Shown piece by piece: positions 1 to 12,770 of a stretch of 64,000 bases of DNA (its first letter is position 1; every line of letters starts with the position of its first letter). The notes beneath the pieces were generated by a model that saw only the letters and a program-made list of their open reading frames with translations, did not search any database and was not told where the DNA came from. The stretch covers positions 98,237,676-98,301,675 of the forward strand of contig RSEF01000002.1 in assembly GCA_003993805.1 (NCBI GenBank), written 5' to 3'. Origin of the DNA: Himantopus leucocephalus (lineage: Eukaryota > Chordata > Aves > Charadriiformes > Recurvirostridae). The position numbers and the translations under genes were made by a program.

Positions 1-3000
1 TCAGCAAGACCATTTTGTGTGAATAGAATGAGAAGGGTTTTTACCTAGGAAGCTATGACATTTACCTTGATGTACAAAAGTAAAAAACTTATTTTTCAGA
101 TACTTCATTTTAGATCATTTTAGAACTCAATTGAATTGCAACATTTTGAGGGGTTTCATTCCAAACAGAACAAAAATTTGGCATTCCAAAACTTTTTACA
201 AAATAAACATTATCTCAAAAATGTAGTTAGAAACACTGAAATATTTCCTTCAATAATTCATGTGAATATTAAATATATAGACCAGATGTATATATAAAAT
301 ATATAGATAAATATCAGTACATATATATTTATAATATTAAAATGAATGCAATAATCTATGTGTTTCAGTGAAACAGAGCAAAAAGGTTAAAAAAGTGCTC
401 ACGTTATCTCATTTAACATCAAGGGGAAAACATAACATTTTTCCATTTTCTATTTAAAAGTTGTGAAATTGACATATTTCCAGCAAATATTTCAGTTTTA
501 TAAATCTACATCTTTCCGTCAAAACCTGCTCAAACAGTATACCCACTCGAGTAGATATTTTCTTATCCTCAGGGAGACAATTACCTGCTCTCACGATCAT
601 GTGGTCTTCACAGATTCTGTAACCTTTTATAAGCAAGAGAAACTGAAATTGACTCATGAAGCAAGGAGAGTGTGAGAAGCACTTCCAGGGAAATCGAGAG
701 ACCACCTGCTAATGTGATGCTTTCTTTGAGCATGACACAGCTTTGGTTGCTGCCTACAGAAAGAGAACAATGAATTACTCATGCTTTCTTATTTTGTTGA
801 GTCATCACTAATACATGAATAATGGGTACAGACCTAAAAATACATTTTGAGAAATTAAGATTCTTCTGATTTTTCAATAGGTATTTCAGTGTGCTGTGTT
901 TTTTATAGTGTCTCTGGTGCCGAGCATTCTTAAAAATGCTCAAAGCTGAATACATATGTATTTACTTTTGGTTGAATGCCATTTATTTTTTGAATAAATA
1001 AACAAAACTCTTCAGGTTCATATAGGTATTTCTTGTGGAAACTTTTCTATCTGTAGTGCAAGTCAAAAGAACTTTTGACAGTTCAAAAGTAGCCAAAATG
1101 AAAAAAAGACTCCAACAGATCGTATGATGGTGTGAACATCACTGGATTTATTCTCCTCAATTACACTATTTTTAGTTAAGTAACTAGTAAAAACACAAGC
1201 AATAAAAAAAAACTTGAGCTTTTTGTTGTTGTTACACTATCTGCAGCAGCAAAGACGAAAGATTACTACCACTTATGCATATTCTTGACTCATGTCATTC
1301 TGGTCACTTCATAAATCAAGGAAGAAAGACACAAAGAATACTTACCATGATAGTTCTTTAGATTGTACAGTTCTAGTGTTATTATTCGTATATCCTCCTC
1401 TGAAATCACACAGAAAAGTTCTGAGCATCTGTGAGGTTCACCTGACAGGTGGTCTCCTCTACGTTTTCCCCATCCAGCAGTGGCTTGGGCAGGTGTGGAA
1501 TTTTTCAGTGCCGCAAGCAATAAGGTTTCGCAGGAAAAGGAGGTGGCTAATGTCAAATACAACAAACTTGCATGTTTCACGGAAATAAAGATCTGGAGCC
1601 TACTTGGTGCTTCTCTTAGAAGAATTGCTTTTGGTATCCCTTGGATGAACAGTGCCCCACTTCTCACCTATCTCCTGATTCCGCTACCTATAGTTGTTAG
1701 GTTGGCTCAGAGTTAGAGCTAGATAGAGTGGGAACAGCTTTCGTTTTGCAAGCTCTCTTCTTAACAGTCAGTCTGATCACAGTTTGTTCTACTAATGAAA
1801 GTAGAAGGGAGGTGAGAGATCAGTCTCATCAGCCTTGTCTGCCACAGGCTGCTATTCCTCAAAGAAAACTGTGCTTTCTTGAGTGTTTCAGGATTTATCC
1901 CCAAAAGGAAAATACACTTTCTGGAATTTCTTCCATCCTTGCATCTGCTGCACAAAAGAATGAATTTTGTTGGTAAGGCAAAGATTGTGAAAGGCCTGTT
2001 ATATCTTTTCAGCTCCATAAATGCATGTCAGAGAAAGAAATGAGAAACAATTATTCAGTGTGTTTCACAGCAAGAGCTCAGATCCGATCACATGTTTTGA
2101 AGTCTGTAGCTTGCTGTTGAAGCATGGTCCATTTTAGAAGAATGCAATTCTGTTCGACGGTCCTAGCTATTAGTGGAAGAGTAGCCCACTCTGCCAAATT
2201 CAAAATTCTCTTGGCACGATTACTATACAATTAACATACATTTCTATCAATTCTTGTTTGTTTGAGCTTTATTGAGTAATAACAGATTGCTGCATTTTAC
2301 ATCTGCCTTGAGAGTACTCTAATCAGAAATCCACTGGAGCACAACCTGCAGCAACTTTGGTCCAGATGTCAAAATCGTATATTTAGAAAAGAAAGGTTAC
2401 TATTTAGAGAAGTTTATGCACACTTAAGTTGGCGAAGGAAATACATGTTCTTTTCACAGATAATTTCACAATTTTTTAAATACAGAATACAAACAGTCAG
2501 TTCCTCAACAAAGAACACCTACATAGGAAACTAAATTGCAGATCACCTTTGAGTGATCCCATTTCTTTAATCCCTTTGTTTTAAATAACCGAAATCAGCA
2601 TTTTTTCTAGCCTGTGAAACTAACAAGTAGCTGGATTATGTATGGCTTTTTCTTCTGTCAAAAGAAATATATGTGTGTATTGAAAATAAGTAATGAGAAT
2701 TTTTATGCAAAAAGATAATTAATAAAAGGAATGATATTTGTATAAAAATGGTGTTTAGCTTGGTAGTGCAGTCAACTCTACAATATCTTTCATCCAATGT
2801 TATAAAACCACTTATGTTCAATACTGATAAATGTGCTGCTTTGTAAAGCTACAGCTGAAATAAAGTTTCAAAGCTGTACCTGGCAAAACAATAGTAAATG
2901 CATTTTGATAAAATTTCAGTTCTATTTTGGGGGAATTTATTTCTAAAATGATGGTAAACTCTCCACCTTATAAAAAAATTGTGCGTTCTGGCAGCATCTT

Positions 3001-6000
3001 CATCTGAATAGCAGCTTGAAGGGTGTTTGAAGTACCGCTGCTATGACTGAAAGACTCTGTATCAGGACCTTGTTTGTCAGACTGCGTGTTTGTCAACATT
3101 GATATATCAAAGAGGTCAGGTGAATAGCGCTTCATTATAAAGTGAGCAGGACAGGGTCAAATAGAAGCCCTGAGCCTTGTACCGAGATCAGACAGGAAAA
3201 ATGTGAAGTACATTTAAAAGAAGCCAATTGTTTTTCTCTCTTCGCTGGTTGCAGGTGTATGCTTGTTGACCTGGATGGTGCTTTTTTAGACTAAGAAAAG
3301 AAGGTAACTTTCAGCAGTATTAAAATAAGAAAACATTAGGAGAAGAAGCAGGACACTTCAAAGTTTAAAAATCCTTTTCAGGTCTTGAAAGCTCACAAGA
3401 GGATGTGGAAGTGGAGTGAGGTTGGAAGGAACAGGAGCGGAGGCCAAAATCACACTTCCTTCTGGAGCAACGTATTCCCAGCCTGGATAATGCTCCCAAA
3501 CATACTCATGATCAAGCCTGGATGTCATATTCATCCTTCATTCGGGCATTAGCAATGCTGACTTTCTTTGCCCCTCTGTGTCTATGTGTCTTTTCAAAAT
3601 CTGTCCTCATTTTAGGCTGAGATTACACACACCAGTCAAAGATGGTGCCTTTGATCAGTTATCATCTGCTTTTACAGATGGAGGCAATGTGATTTGCCCA
3701 AGGCTGCAGAGCAAATCAGAAGCAGAGTCAGAAACGAAATCTGGATCTAGATTTAAAATAGATCTGTTACCAATAGACCAGCCGAGAAATAGACTTTACA
3801 TATTTATGCCATTTCAGCCAAATACTGCAAACAGTATTTGATTTTCCAGCCGGAGAAATGTAATTACAACAATATGTTATTGATTTGCATGGTGCATTCT
3901 GATGTTGATACTAAACACTTTACTGGAGAACGGATAATAATATGACTGGGTAGATGGACAGCTGCCATAAACCAAAAGGATGTGATGACATTTCTGCAAG
4001 GAAAATATCCCAGTGGATCAGAACTGATGTTCAGCAGTTTAAACAGAAAGTCAAATGTTAGGACATTGAACTCAAAAGCCCCCACCAAGTACACTGTCAC
4101 TCTGCTCTCTGTCAGAGCGAGCTGGGCTAACACCAAAACAAAACAACCATTTACAGCTAATCTTTACTGAAAGTTTTTAAGATTATTCCAAGCATTTATT
4201 CAGCTACAGTCCAAGGACAGATCTTCACTACCACCAAATTAAGAGACATTTTACACAGTGAGATCAAGATGTTTTTAGTGGGCTCAGCTGAAAAAGGAGT
4301 CCTCAGATCACTATTTTCTATGCTGGTTTTCTGAGTGAAAAACAAAGCGAATGAAAGCCAGAGAAAGAATTTCTTTTCAAAACAGACGTGTATGTGTGCT
4401 GAGGGCTGACACACTTTTATCACCATTAAGAGAGCTGTCCTTAGATCAGCATTGCTTATTCAGGAAAAGAAATATCTGACAATGTATGGCATGCATCTGT
4501 TTACATTTAGTGTCCCTTAGCAGAAAGTTGACAAGGTCTGCCCGGGAGGTTTACAACCTTGTGCTTACAACTTCTACCCTTTTTTCCCCCTTCTCTCTCT
4601 ACATAAGGAACATTCTTTCTGTTTTGAGATATAGAATGGCAACCTTGGGTTTTGTGGTTTTTTTTTTTTTCCTTCCCCTTAGGTTTTTCTATTAAGGTCA
4701 ACATTGCTTCACAGTCCACCTATCGCTTCTAATCCAGTTGTTTCCAGTATTCATTATATCACTTCCTAGCACAAAAAATATCACCTTCCTTGACTCTATC
4801 TGTGAGTCCTACTGCTCATCATGAAGAAATTCAGAGCTGTTGAATGGTGATAGGTTAGAGTGAATAAAAAAGTGCCGGCAACAACAACAAAATAATAAAA
4901 AAGGGGAAAAAAAAGAAGTGGAGAAGAAGGTTTCTGAAGAATGTGGGAAAGATAAATAGGACTGATACTTTGTTTCATTGTCAGTAGCACTCTGGGGTTA
5001 TTTGAAGCACTTATTTATGCACTGTAAGCAGAACAATACTGTAGAAGAAATGATTAAATACCAGCTCTCCGAGCAATAGACATCTCATTGTGGCAGGCCT
5101 AGACTCACCACTGGGTGGTTTTGATAAAGGCAATATGAGTTGATAACTGATACAGTTTGCCAGGGAGTCATCTGGGGATGCTGACAGCTACTATGCTTTA
5201 ATAAAATCATTAGAATGTAAATGTTTTTATTGCGAAATAAAGAGCCTCCAGCAAAGTTGACACTATCGCTGCTCCCTCCACTGAATGAAAGCACCGATTA
5301 GCATTCAAATGATATAATGATAGTCTGGTTATCTTTATTAAAATTTTTCAAATCGAGTCTTCATTTTGCATGATTGAGTTTTAAACAAATGCAATATTCA
5401 GTAGGCTGGTGAGCCAGTCTGAACACTCTTGAAATAATTAAAGTGTGCCTTTTATTTTTTTAAACATGTGTTTCATAAGCAATGAATTGGATTTGCTATT
5501 TTAATATGACAATATCTAGTTAGCTTTGCATAAAATAGGGATGTTATAGCATAATTATTGAAAGGGTACAACTTTTAAACATATGTTTCATAAAGCTGAA
5601 TTCAATTTTCTGAAATGTGACAATGCCAGTCAGCTACTGAAATAGTATCAAAGGATGACTTGATTGTTTAGGTTAATTCCATGGACAATCTTTACTGTAT
5701 CATAATTGATGGTAAATGGTATGCTTTGTGGTATTTATTTTCAAAGGAAACACAGAACTCATTCCCCGTAATGTTCATCAATTCGGGGTTCAGACTTTTC
5801 AACTGCAAGAAAATGAAGCAGATTCTAAGCAAATAGTTGAGCCCCTGAATTTCTGCAAGATATGATTTAACATAAACTAACAGAGGTTTTGAACAATCCA
5901 AGAAGAGCCTGAGGAAAACTGAAGAATAAATTAACTCATCTAAGTCCATTACATTGTACTCTACATAGGATCAATCAACCATTAATAAATATTTAGAAAT

Positions 6001-6640
6001 CCCATAGGACCTGATCTTCTTTTCAATACTTCTTTCAGTCTTGTCAACTTAGGCTAACCTTTCTCCTGGATTAACCAACCCTATAAAACATACCATACTA
6101 CAGATACCAATAAATACACAGTATTGTAAGCAAGTGTGCTTTGGCTGGTTCTTGGTTATAAAGAATCAAGAGAATCAATGATGACATAAATGTTCCTTAA
6201 AAAATGTGTTCCTGAAATAGCTGTCGTATTGATTCCAGCCTGAGACAGCTTCAGAGCTGAATTGTAAGGAAAAAAAAATCTGAATAGCTGACAAACTCTT
6301 GTATCCATTGTTTGAGGAAGAAATGGATAGTGTAGGTACATTCTTAGTTCTTAACTAGTCTTTTATTACAATGACTTTCTGAAGATGTCCTGGACATTTC
6401 AGAAGATTCTAAAGAATCAGACATTTCACTATTTACATTTCACTGAAGAAGTGCCAGGGAGTATCATCAAAAGGAGGAATATAAATACCCCTCTGGTAAC
6501 AAAGCTAACGTGTGAGAAAACAGGAACGTTAAAAAAATATCCTTTTAGCTCTTGTGCTTTAAAATGTACTGGCACACAAAGCTGCATTTTTGTGTTATTG
6601 GAAAAAGACAGCAAATAATTGTGTAGATTTTTTTCTTTTT
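1..6640. other. AT-rich unique non-coding stretch
   Basis: No coding region or recognisable repeat was found over this 6.6 kb. Positions about 241-345 are extremely AT-rich with TATA-type runs, and short T or A homopolymers occur near 4661 and 4905. Open frames are all below about 125 codons, lack recognisable domains and overlap one another on both strands, as expected by chance. About 5200-5700 has interleaved ATTA cores and resembles vertebrate non-coding DNA under constraint, but conservation cannot be judged from one genome. One weak exon-like segment (1346-1399, minus) is listed separately. Confidence 0.6.
1346..1399 (-). other. Candidate 54-nt exon-like segment (weak)
   Basis: On the minus strand a pyrimidine-rich acceptor ending in TTTCAG lies directly before position 1399, and a consensus GTAAGT-type donor follows position 1346. 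The 54 nt between them are open in two frames; one reads EDIRIITLELYNLKNYH in phase 1-1, so the segment could be skipped or included without a frame change. I do not recognise the peptide. In 64 kb, chance pairings of good splice sites around short open stretches are expected, so this is only a lead. Confidence 0.1.
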
Positions 6641-6765
6641 TTTTTTTTTAATTGGTATATCATAGTGTTTGTAAGAGAAAGAGTCTTAACTGCAAAATTA
6701 GAATTTGACATGTATATCAACGTGGTCTCATTACACCAATCTGGCTAAATGGGACCAGAATACCT
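6641..6765. repeat. Left copy of single-N-flanked direct duplication
   Basis: This 125-bp stretch, starting in a T run and continuing through a CATAGTGTTTGTAAGAG core, is repeated almost exactly at 6767-6890 immediately after an isolated N at 6766. The copies differ by a small indel near their start and one T/C change near their end. The placement around one N suggests two overlapping contig ends that were not merged; a true tandem duplication is the alternative. Confidence 0.9.
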
Positions 6766-6766
6766 N

Positions 6767-6890
6767 TTTTTTTTTAATTGGTTATCATAGTGTTTGTAAG
6801 AGAAAGAGTCTTAACTGCAAAATTAGAATTTGACATGTATATCAACGTGGTCTCATTACACCAATCTGGCTAAATGGGACCAGAACACCT
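6767..6890. repeat. Right copy of single-N-flanked direct duplication
   Basis: Second copy of 6641-6765, about 98% identical. The sequence after 6890 is unique and the sequence before 6641 is unique, so removing one copy plus the N gives a simple continuous locus. Confidence 0.9.
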
Positions 6891-9800
6891 TTAGCAGTAC
6901 AATCTAGGAGAGGACTAGCTAGAGTTGTGGTACCTGGTGTTGAGGAAAACACATACCTTTCTACCCAAAAGATGTGGTTACCTTCTAAAGGACATAGGAA
7001 ACAGTTCAAGCCAGAGCATTCCTTCCCCTGTGAATCAGATTTCAGAACAGTCTGTAGAGCACCCTGCATCATCCTAAGAGATGATGTACAGCTTTGTGCC
7101 TGGGGATTAATCCCTCCCAGAGAGGGAGAGCGCCTCTCCTGTCTATTGCCAGTGCAGCCAGTCTGGTCCAAATGAGGGACATCAAAACAGTCTTTCGAAC
7201 TAAGCTTCAACAAGCGCTTTGTAGGCATTATTTAGAGTATTACTAGATTACTGAGCTGGAAGAAGGAAAGCTTTCCAGTTTATAGAAACATGCATTATAT
7301 GAACACACTCTTTAATGACAACTTGTCAAAGCAAGAGTGAGACAGTAGTAGATCTGTGTCAAAGCCATTTTAACACAGATTCTGTTGAATGACCAAGGGA
7401 AGTCTTCTCACTATCACCCACAAAATATTACTATTTGCAAATCTTCTTCTGAAGTAACATACCTTATCCGCACAATCACTTATGTGGGTACTGGGCATAT
7501 AATATCTTTTTCAATTCTTTCAATTTTTTTTCTAAAATAAACCAGAATCTTTTCCAGCAGAAATTTTCTCTTCACAGAGAAGTACAAGTGCAAACCTGAT
7601 ATTCATACAAATTGGTTCATTGGGACCAAAAGTCTAATTTGGTTGTAACACGGAGTTTTGTAAAACAGATCTAATCAATGTGTCTGGTTATACTCAAAGT
7701 CTGAGGGGAAAAAAAAATAATAAAAAAAAAGTGGCTTTCCACTTTTTGTTATCCAGCCCAGGTATTATATTATTGATTCAGAGAGGAAATGTGCTGAGCA
7801 AGTGGCCCTGAATGAAACTGAAAGAAACCCTTGGGACCATTTATGAGATAGAATTTGAGCTCAGTTAAAGAGCTATAGCACATGTTGTTCTTCTTATTGA
7901 CAGGGAAGAAGTTTGCTCTTTTAGTAAAATCAGCACAGTAACACCTGCTTTAGAGATTTAGGAAAGAATATAACTCATATGTACTTAAGAGCTGGACAGA
8001 CACGAGTGAAATCTGAAGTAAAATAAGAGCAGAAAGTTAGACATGGATTTGTGTAGAAATAGGCCTATACCAGGTAGAAAATCAGAGAAGATTTGAGAAT
8101 ACGTCTGCACCCTCACAATATAACCATACTCAGCTCTGGAAGAGTTATTTTTCCTTCTTTACATTCACAGAGGGATCAGTAGGGGGGAAAAAAAATATGC
8201 AAAAAAAAAGAAGCTTCCCATCCCCATCATGCAATTTTGTGCATGTATGTATGCCCATCCTCCATGGCATGTACATTTAGTGATAAAGTGACAGAAGAAA
8301 GAAGAAAGGGGAAAAGAATGGAATATATCAATGGAGGGTTACCTGAGTAAGAAAGTCTTTGGGAACCGTGACTTCAAGGAGACACACTTGTTCATGGCTT
8401 TCTCATGGGCACTGCACTTTTAAGTGGATGCTGGAGCGCTTTCAGAATGTGCTTGTTGAGTTCCAAAGATAAAGTGGCAGAACAATTGCTGCTTCTTGAT
8501 AGTAGGAGATTTTTTGTAGGCATGCAGGCCTGAGCAGCCGAAAATGAAGCTGATAAAAACTGGGCACATATAGAAAGAGAAAGAAAAAGAATAATAAAAA
8601 GAAATGGCAGAGACAAAGAAAACTCGAAGGGAGGATTTCCAGAAGGAAGAATAAGAAGGGCAAGATGGAGAGTAAGATAACTGTACAGCATAAAAAACCC
8701 CATGAAATTGCGAGAAGAGTATAAAAAAATGGGAAAATGGTAAGGTGGATAATAGAGGAAAATTAAGACGCAGAGAATTGGAATGGGATGGGTCCACTGC
8801 TACATTTTTTAGTATTATCAGTAGCACTATGACAGAACTTGCATCCTGAATTTTCAAAGTCTTTCTTTAGCAAACAGTATCAACCTCATGGAGGACAACA
8901 CACAAATTGTGTATGTTTTTCAGATGCTAACACATGCTGGACAAAGTTCAACAGCTGCTTTCACAAGTGCGTGTTGAAAATGTGATTGAACTGCTGGCAT
9001 AGCAATTCAAGTGTCTTGAAAACAACTGCAGTATAGTTTTAACTGCCATATTCTGCCTCCTCCCCGTATTCTTCCTTCTGGCTTGCAGAAGGCTGTCAGA
9101 CACACAAAATTCTCTGGACTTTAACTAACAGAATAAAATATCTAATATAAATTACCTTTGACTGCTGAAAGACTTTATTTACAGCTGCTCAGAGCTGCAT
9201 CTGGAGAGTTTAGGTAGAGGCTACGACTGCCAGATGGTGGCCAGGCTTACCCAATTAGCGATCTCTCTCATCCTGTGCCTGGGTTTGCAGTGTTACTCCT
9301 CACATCACGGTTGCCTGACTCAATCCAGTACCTCGATGGTCTAAAATAGTAAATACTAAAATAGTAGCAATCTTGTCAGGTGAGCCAACGCAGAGCTCTG
9401 TAAGCTTGGCTCAGTCGGAAGATGTTCTTTGCTATGGTTTTGCTGGCTGCTCATATTAACGATGTAGCTCTTGATCAGTTCAACTTGTTGACAGTTAAGG
9501 CCTAATCCTGGACTGCTTTTCAAGGCAGTGGTATGTTTAAAAGAGTAATGAGGGCTGTCCTGAGTGGACAGAAAAGTGAAAAGCTAGAAACAATGGGAAA
9601 AAAAAGGTTAACTTTCTCAAGTATTTGTTCATGTTTAAAAAAAAAAAAACAACACTGAAGCTCATGATATCAGGAAACAAAAGCATATATGAGCGCCAAA
9701 GGGTTATCTGCTGAAACCTCTGCTACATATCAAATGATTAAAGAATTATCATTTATTGTTGTAGCTGTGCTAAAGCACATCGTCTAGACTGATCTGTGCT

Positions 9801-10245
9801 GAGACTGCTACTTGTAGTTAGAAAAACAAATAACAACCTGGCTTTTCCAGAGCACAGTTTAGGAAAGGCAGAGATATGTAGACGGAGTAAAAGTACAGGT
9901 CCTTATGGGACTTTCAGAAAACATTCCTTGTCCCACCTGAAGAAAGGACTGGTCTCATCCAAGAAGTCTAATTAAAATAGTTCCGTTACGCTGGTTATGC
10001 TTCTCCAGGTGATTAGGAAGACAGGCTCTTATATTACAGCATGAAGGTGGAAAGAGGCTGATGTTTGCATTTTGTTAGATAGAGTTTCTTTTGCCTTTCT
10101 GACCTGCCCTTGGCACAGAGCAGGGACGAGGGAATGTCAGCTTCAAGCCACTTCTCTACACTCAGGTTTCTGAGGCCACCTGAGAATCACTACAGCCTCC
10201 TTTGCATCAGGATGCTAACTCCTCTCAGGTAGCGAAGATAGGACA
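6891..10245. other. Unique non-coding stretch
   Basis: No gene or known repeat family recognised. About 8555-8760 is purine-rich on the plus strand, which leaves long pyrimidine-rich, hydrophobic-looking open frames on the minus strand (up to 145 codons, 8420-8857). These are compositional and not gene-like. Short A-runs occur near 7708-7730, 8186-8210 and 9640. Confidence 0.55.
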
Positions 10246-10269
10246 GGGAAGGGAAGGGAAGGGAAGGGA
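10246..10269. repeat. (GGGAA)n microsatellite running into a gap
   Basis: About five tandem GGGAA units (AAGGG in another phase) run directly into the 100-N gap at 10270. The array is therefore truncated by the assembly and its real length is unknown. The purine-only strand is of a kind that can form triplex or quadruplex-like structures, a plausible reason for the break. Confidence 0.9.
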
Positions 10270-10369
10270 NNNNNNNNNNNNNNNNNNNNNNNNNNNNNNN
10301 NNNNNNNNNNNNNNNNNNNNNNNNNNNNNNNNNNNNNNNNNNNNNNNNNNNNNNNNNNNNNNNNNNNNN
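10270..10369. other. Assembly gap (100 N)
   Basis: Exactly 100 Ns, the usual placeholder for a gap of unknown size. The left edge is a pentanucleotide repeat; the right edge resumes in unique sequence. Open frames that cross it are meaningless. Confidence 0.98.
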
Positions 10370-12529
10370 AAGCCTTGTTTTTTTAAGAAAATATATATAA
10401 CCTGGGAAAAGGCAAATTGTAGAGCTGTAGTACAAGTACTGTAAATCCAATGAGAGATATTAAGCATGCTGTACAAGTCAGTTTTTCAAATGTTTTGTGC
10501 TGCAAGAGTAATTAAAAAATGACTACTGATGATCATTGAAGATATCTGGCCTCCTCTGAAAAGCCTGCCGTATACCACCCTGTTATTATGCTTGCATGAA
10601 AACCATATTCCTTCATCCACACCACCTTTATGGCTGCTTTGATTACAGTTTTATGGACACAGGGCCCATAACTTTGCTTTGACCCTGAAGGACAAATAAA
10701 TGCAAAATAAATCAATGTGAAATTCAGAGCATGCCAGCAAGTTCCATCACACCAATTTGGAAAACTCGCCAGGTTTCAGCAGGTGTAATATATCAGTACA
10801 CAATTGTACTGATTTTGTTATAAACTTATGACTAGTCACAATTTTACCTTTGATTTCTGATACATTTGTATGTAAAGTATTTTAAGGGTTTAATGAGGGA
10901 ATTCAAATGGGTCGGCCAAAGAAACAGTACAGTTCAGACACAGCAGAAAGGCTAAATTTTTTAATTTTTTTTTCAGTTTCTAGCTGCTTTCCATCCTTTT
11001 CCTGGAGGCTGGATATTGTCATCCTCATTTCTGCTGCTCTTCTCTTACTTGTCATTTATCAGATGTTAGATTTATAATTTTTCTTTCTTTGTGTGTAGAA
11101 GCACTTTAGTAGCAGTTATTGCTTTTTAACATAAATTGTATTTTTAGAAATTGTGACTCAGAGAGACAAATTTAGAACTGGAGGGATCAATTCCGAAAAC
11201 ATAAACACCTATAAAATTTGACCTGAAACCGATTCAAATCCAAAAATTTCTGGAGGTTTAAAAAACTACTTCTGAGCCAAGGTTTTAACCTCTGTAACAA
11301 ATTTCGTTATAACTAAACATGAAATTGCTTGGAAACATAGCTATTCACTGACATCATATTATTGATACCTAGCCCTGGGATGATAAACCCAGGGTAGAGG
11401 TGTGAATCAGATATACTTCTGAGGTCTAGCTCTTTTCCTGCTGCTGTTCTGTTTTGAAGCATAGCTTTTTGCTGTAGCCCAAATTTGCTGCTCATGATAA
11501 TGTCTTGATCTGCATGTTATGTGTTGCCACTTGCCCAAATTGTTCTTTACCACTCGTTTCTCCTTGCTCCCCATTTCCCTGGCCTGTAGGTAAGGGAATT
11601 ACAACTTACTCCTATGCCCTGCAACCTGAGATTTAAGTATTATGGATGGTGATATAAAAGAGGGTCTCATTCTCTTTTATTCCTCCCAGCATATGACCTC
11701 AATCTCTCTCCCTTAGATAGCTGATTATCCAGATCCTCTGACTCTTTTCTTATAATCCCTTCTCCTTCATTTCTCTGAGACTGCTCATAGAGTAAAACAG
11801 GATTTTCCTTAAGTGAGGTAGAATTATCTAGCTTTCTCAAATCACCAACGTGTATTTAGCAAGACACTGGGTTGATGACAACATGATTGTGATAAGCTAT
11901 GCTAAGGGTTCTGAATCTAGAAGTTTATTTATCCCATTTGCGTTCTAAATAAAAACTTGTTTTTTCTTTTTCTTTAGGTAGAGATATTTGAGGCTACTCA
12001 TATACAGCCCTAAAAAGACACAGAAAAAATTAGCCAGGGACTTATTTTGAGTAAGTAGATGAAGAGTGGGATTTGTTCTCCATGAGGGAAAGAAATAACA
12101 CAGCTTGCAGGAAATTGATCAATGTCTCCAGAGCCGTATTGTGAATTTCTCTTCTTTCATCTTTACACTTGGAACTAAAAGGACCTATCTGTTTCAATTG
12201 GAGTTTTATAGGTATGTTTTACAGCACTGACTGAGTTATCTGTCTCCTTGTTGGTAAGGAGGTGGATAATTCCGTACCTGAGAGTGTTTGTATTTTTGTG
12301 ATCAGCTTTTTTGGGCAAACATCAGAAGTGACCACAATCTCAAAATACAGGGAAGAACATAAATTGGTAGAAAACCACAGCATAATAGACCTTCTCATAT
12401 TGTGCTCAAGGGGACTCCAGGGACCAGCCAATCCATACAAGAAGAATAGTGTGAGCTAGATGGGACCCAGTATGATTAATCACCAGAGCAATGCAGATTT
12501 AGCGCATTAGGTGAAAAGATAAATGTGTA
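10370..12529. other. Unique non-coding stretch
   Basis: AT-rich sequence with no recognisable exon, repeat family or RNA gene. Open frames are below 85 codons and show no domain. Confidence 0.55.
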
Positions 12530-12770
12530 AAACGCTGTGTCAGAACCCGTGGAGTGGCCCACACGGTAATTCGGGGTCAGTAATTGAACTTCACTCTAAT
12601 TATCCTGGGGAGATAATATTAACTTATAGTTGAGTGTGAAAGAGAGAGTCCATAATTCATCACTCGATGGGGCTGCTCATTGCATTGTGTTATTGAAATA
12701 TGATGGCTCCATTTTTATCCTGTCATAATGACAACTGATGTGCTTATTTTCTTTCTCTGTGCCTCCAGGG
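12530..12770. promoter_or_regulatory. Candidate enhancer-like segment rich in homeodomain cores
   Basis: Within roughly 200 bp there are at least six TAAT/ATTA cores, for example in GGTAATTC, AGTAATTG, CTAATTATC, GATAATATTAA and CATAATTC, mixed with GC-containing unique sequence and no repeat. Dense homeodomain cores in otherwise complex DNA are typical of developmental enhancers, but the window is AT-rich, so chance clustering is possible. No target gene is visible. Confidence 0.25.

Noticed and set aside
8392..8857. Minus-strand hydrophobic open frames up to 145 codons
   Set aside because: The plus strand is purine-rich here, which removes stops on the other strand and yields F/S/L-rich peptides; no domain or splice context.
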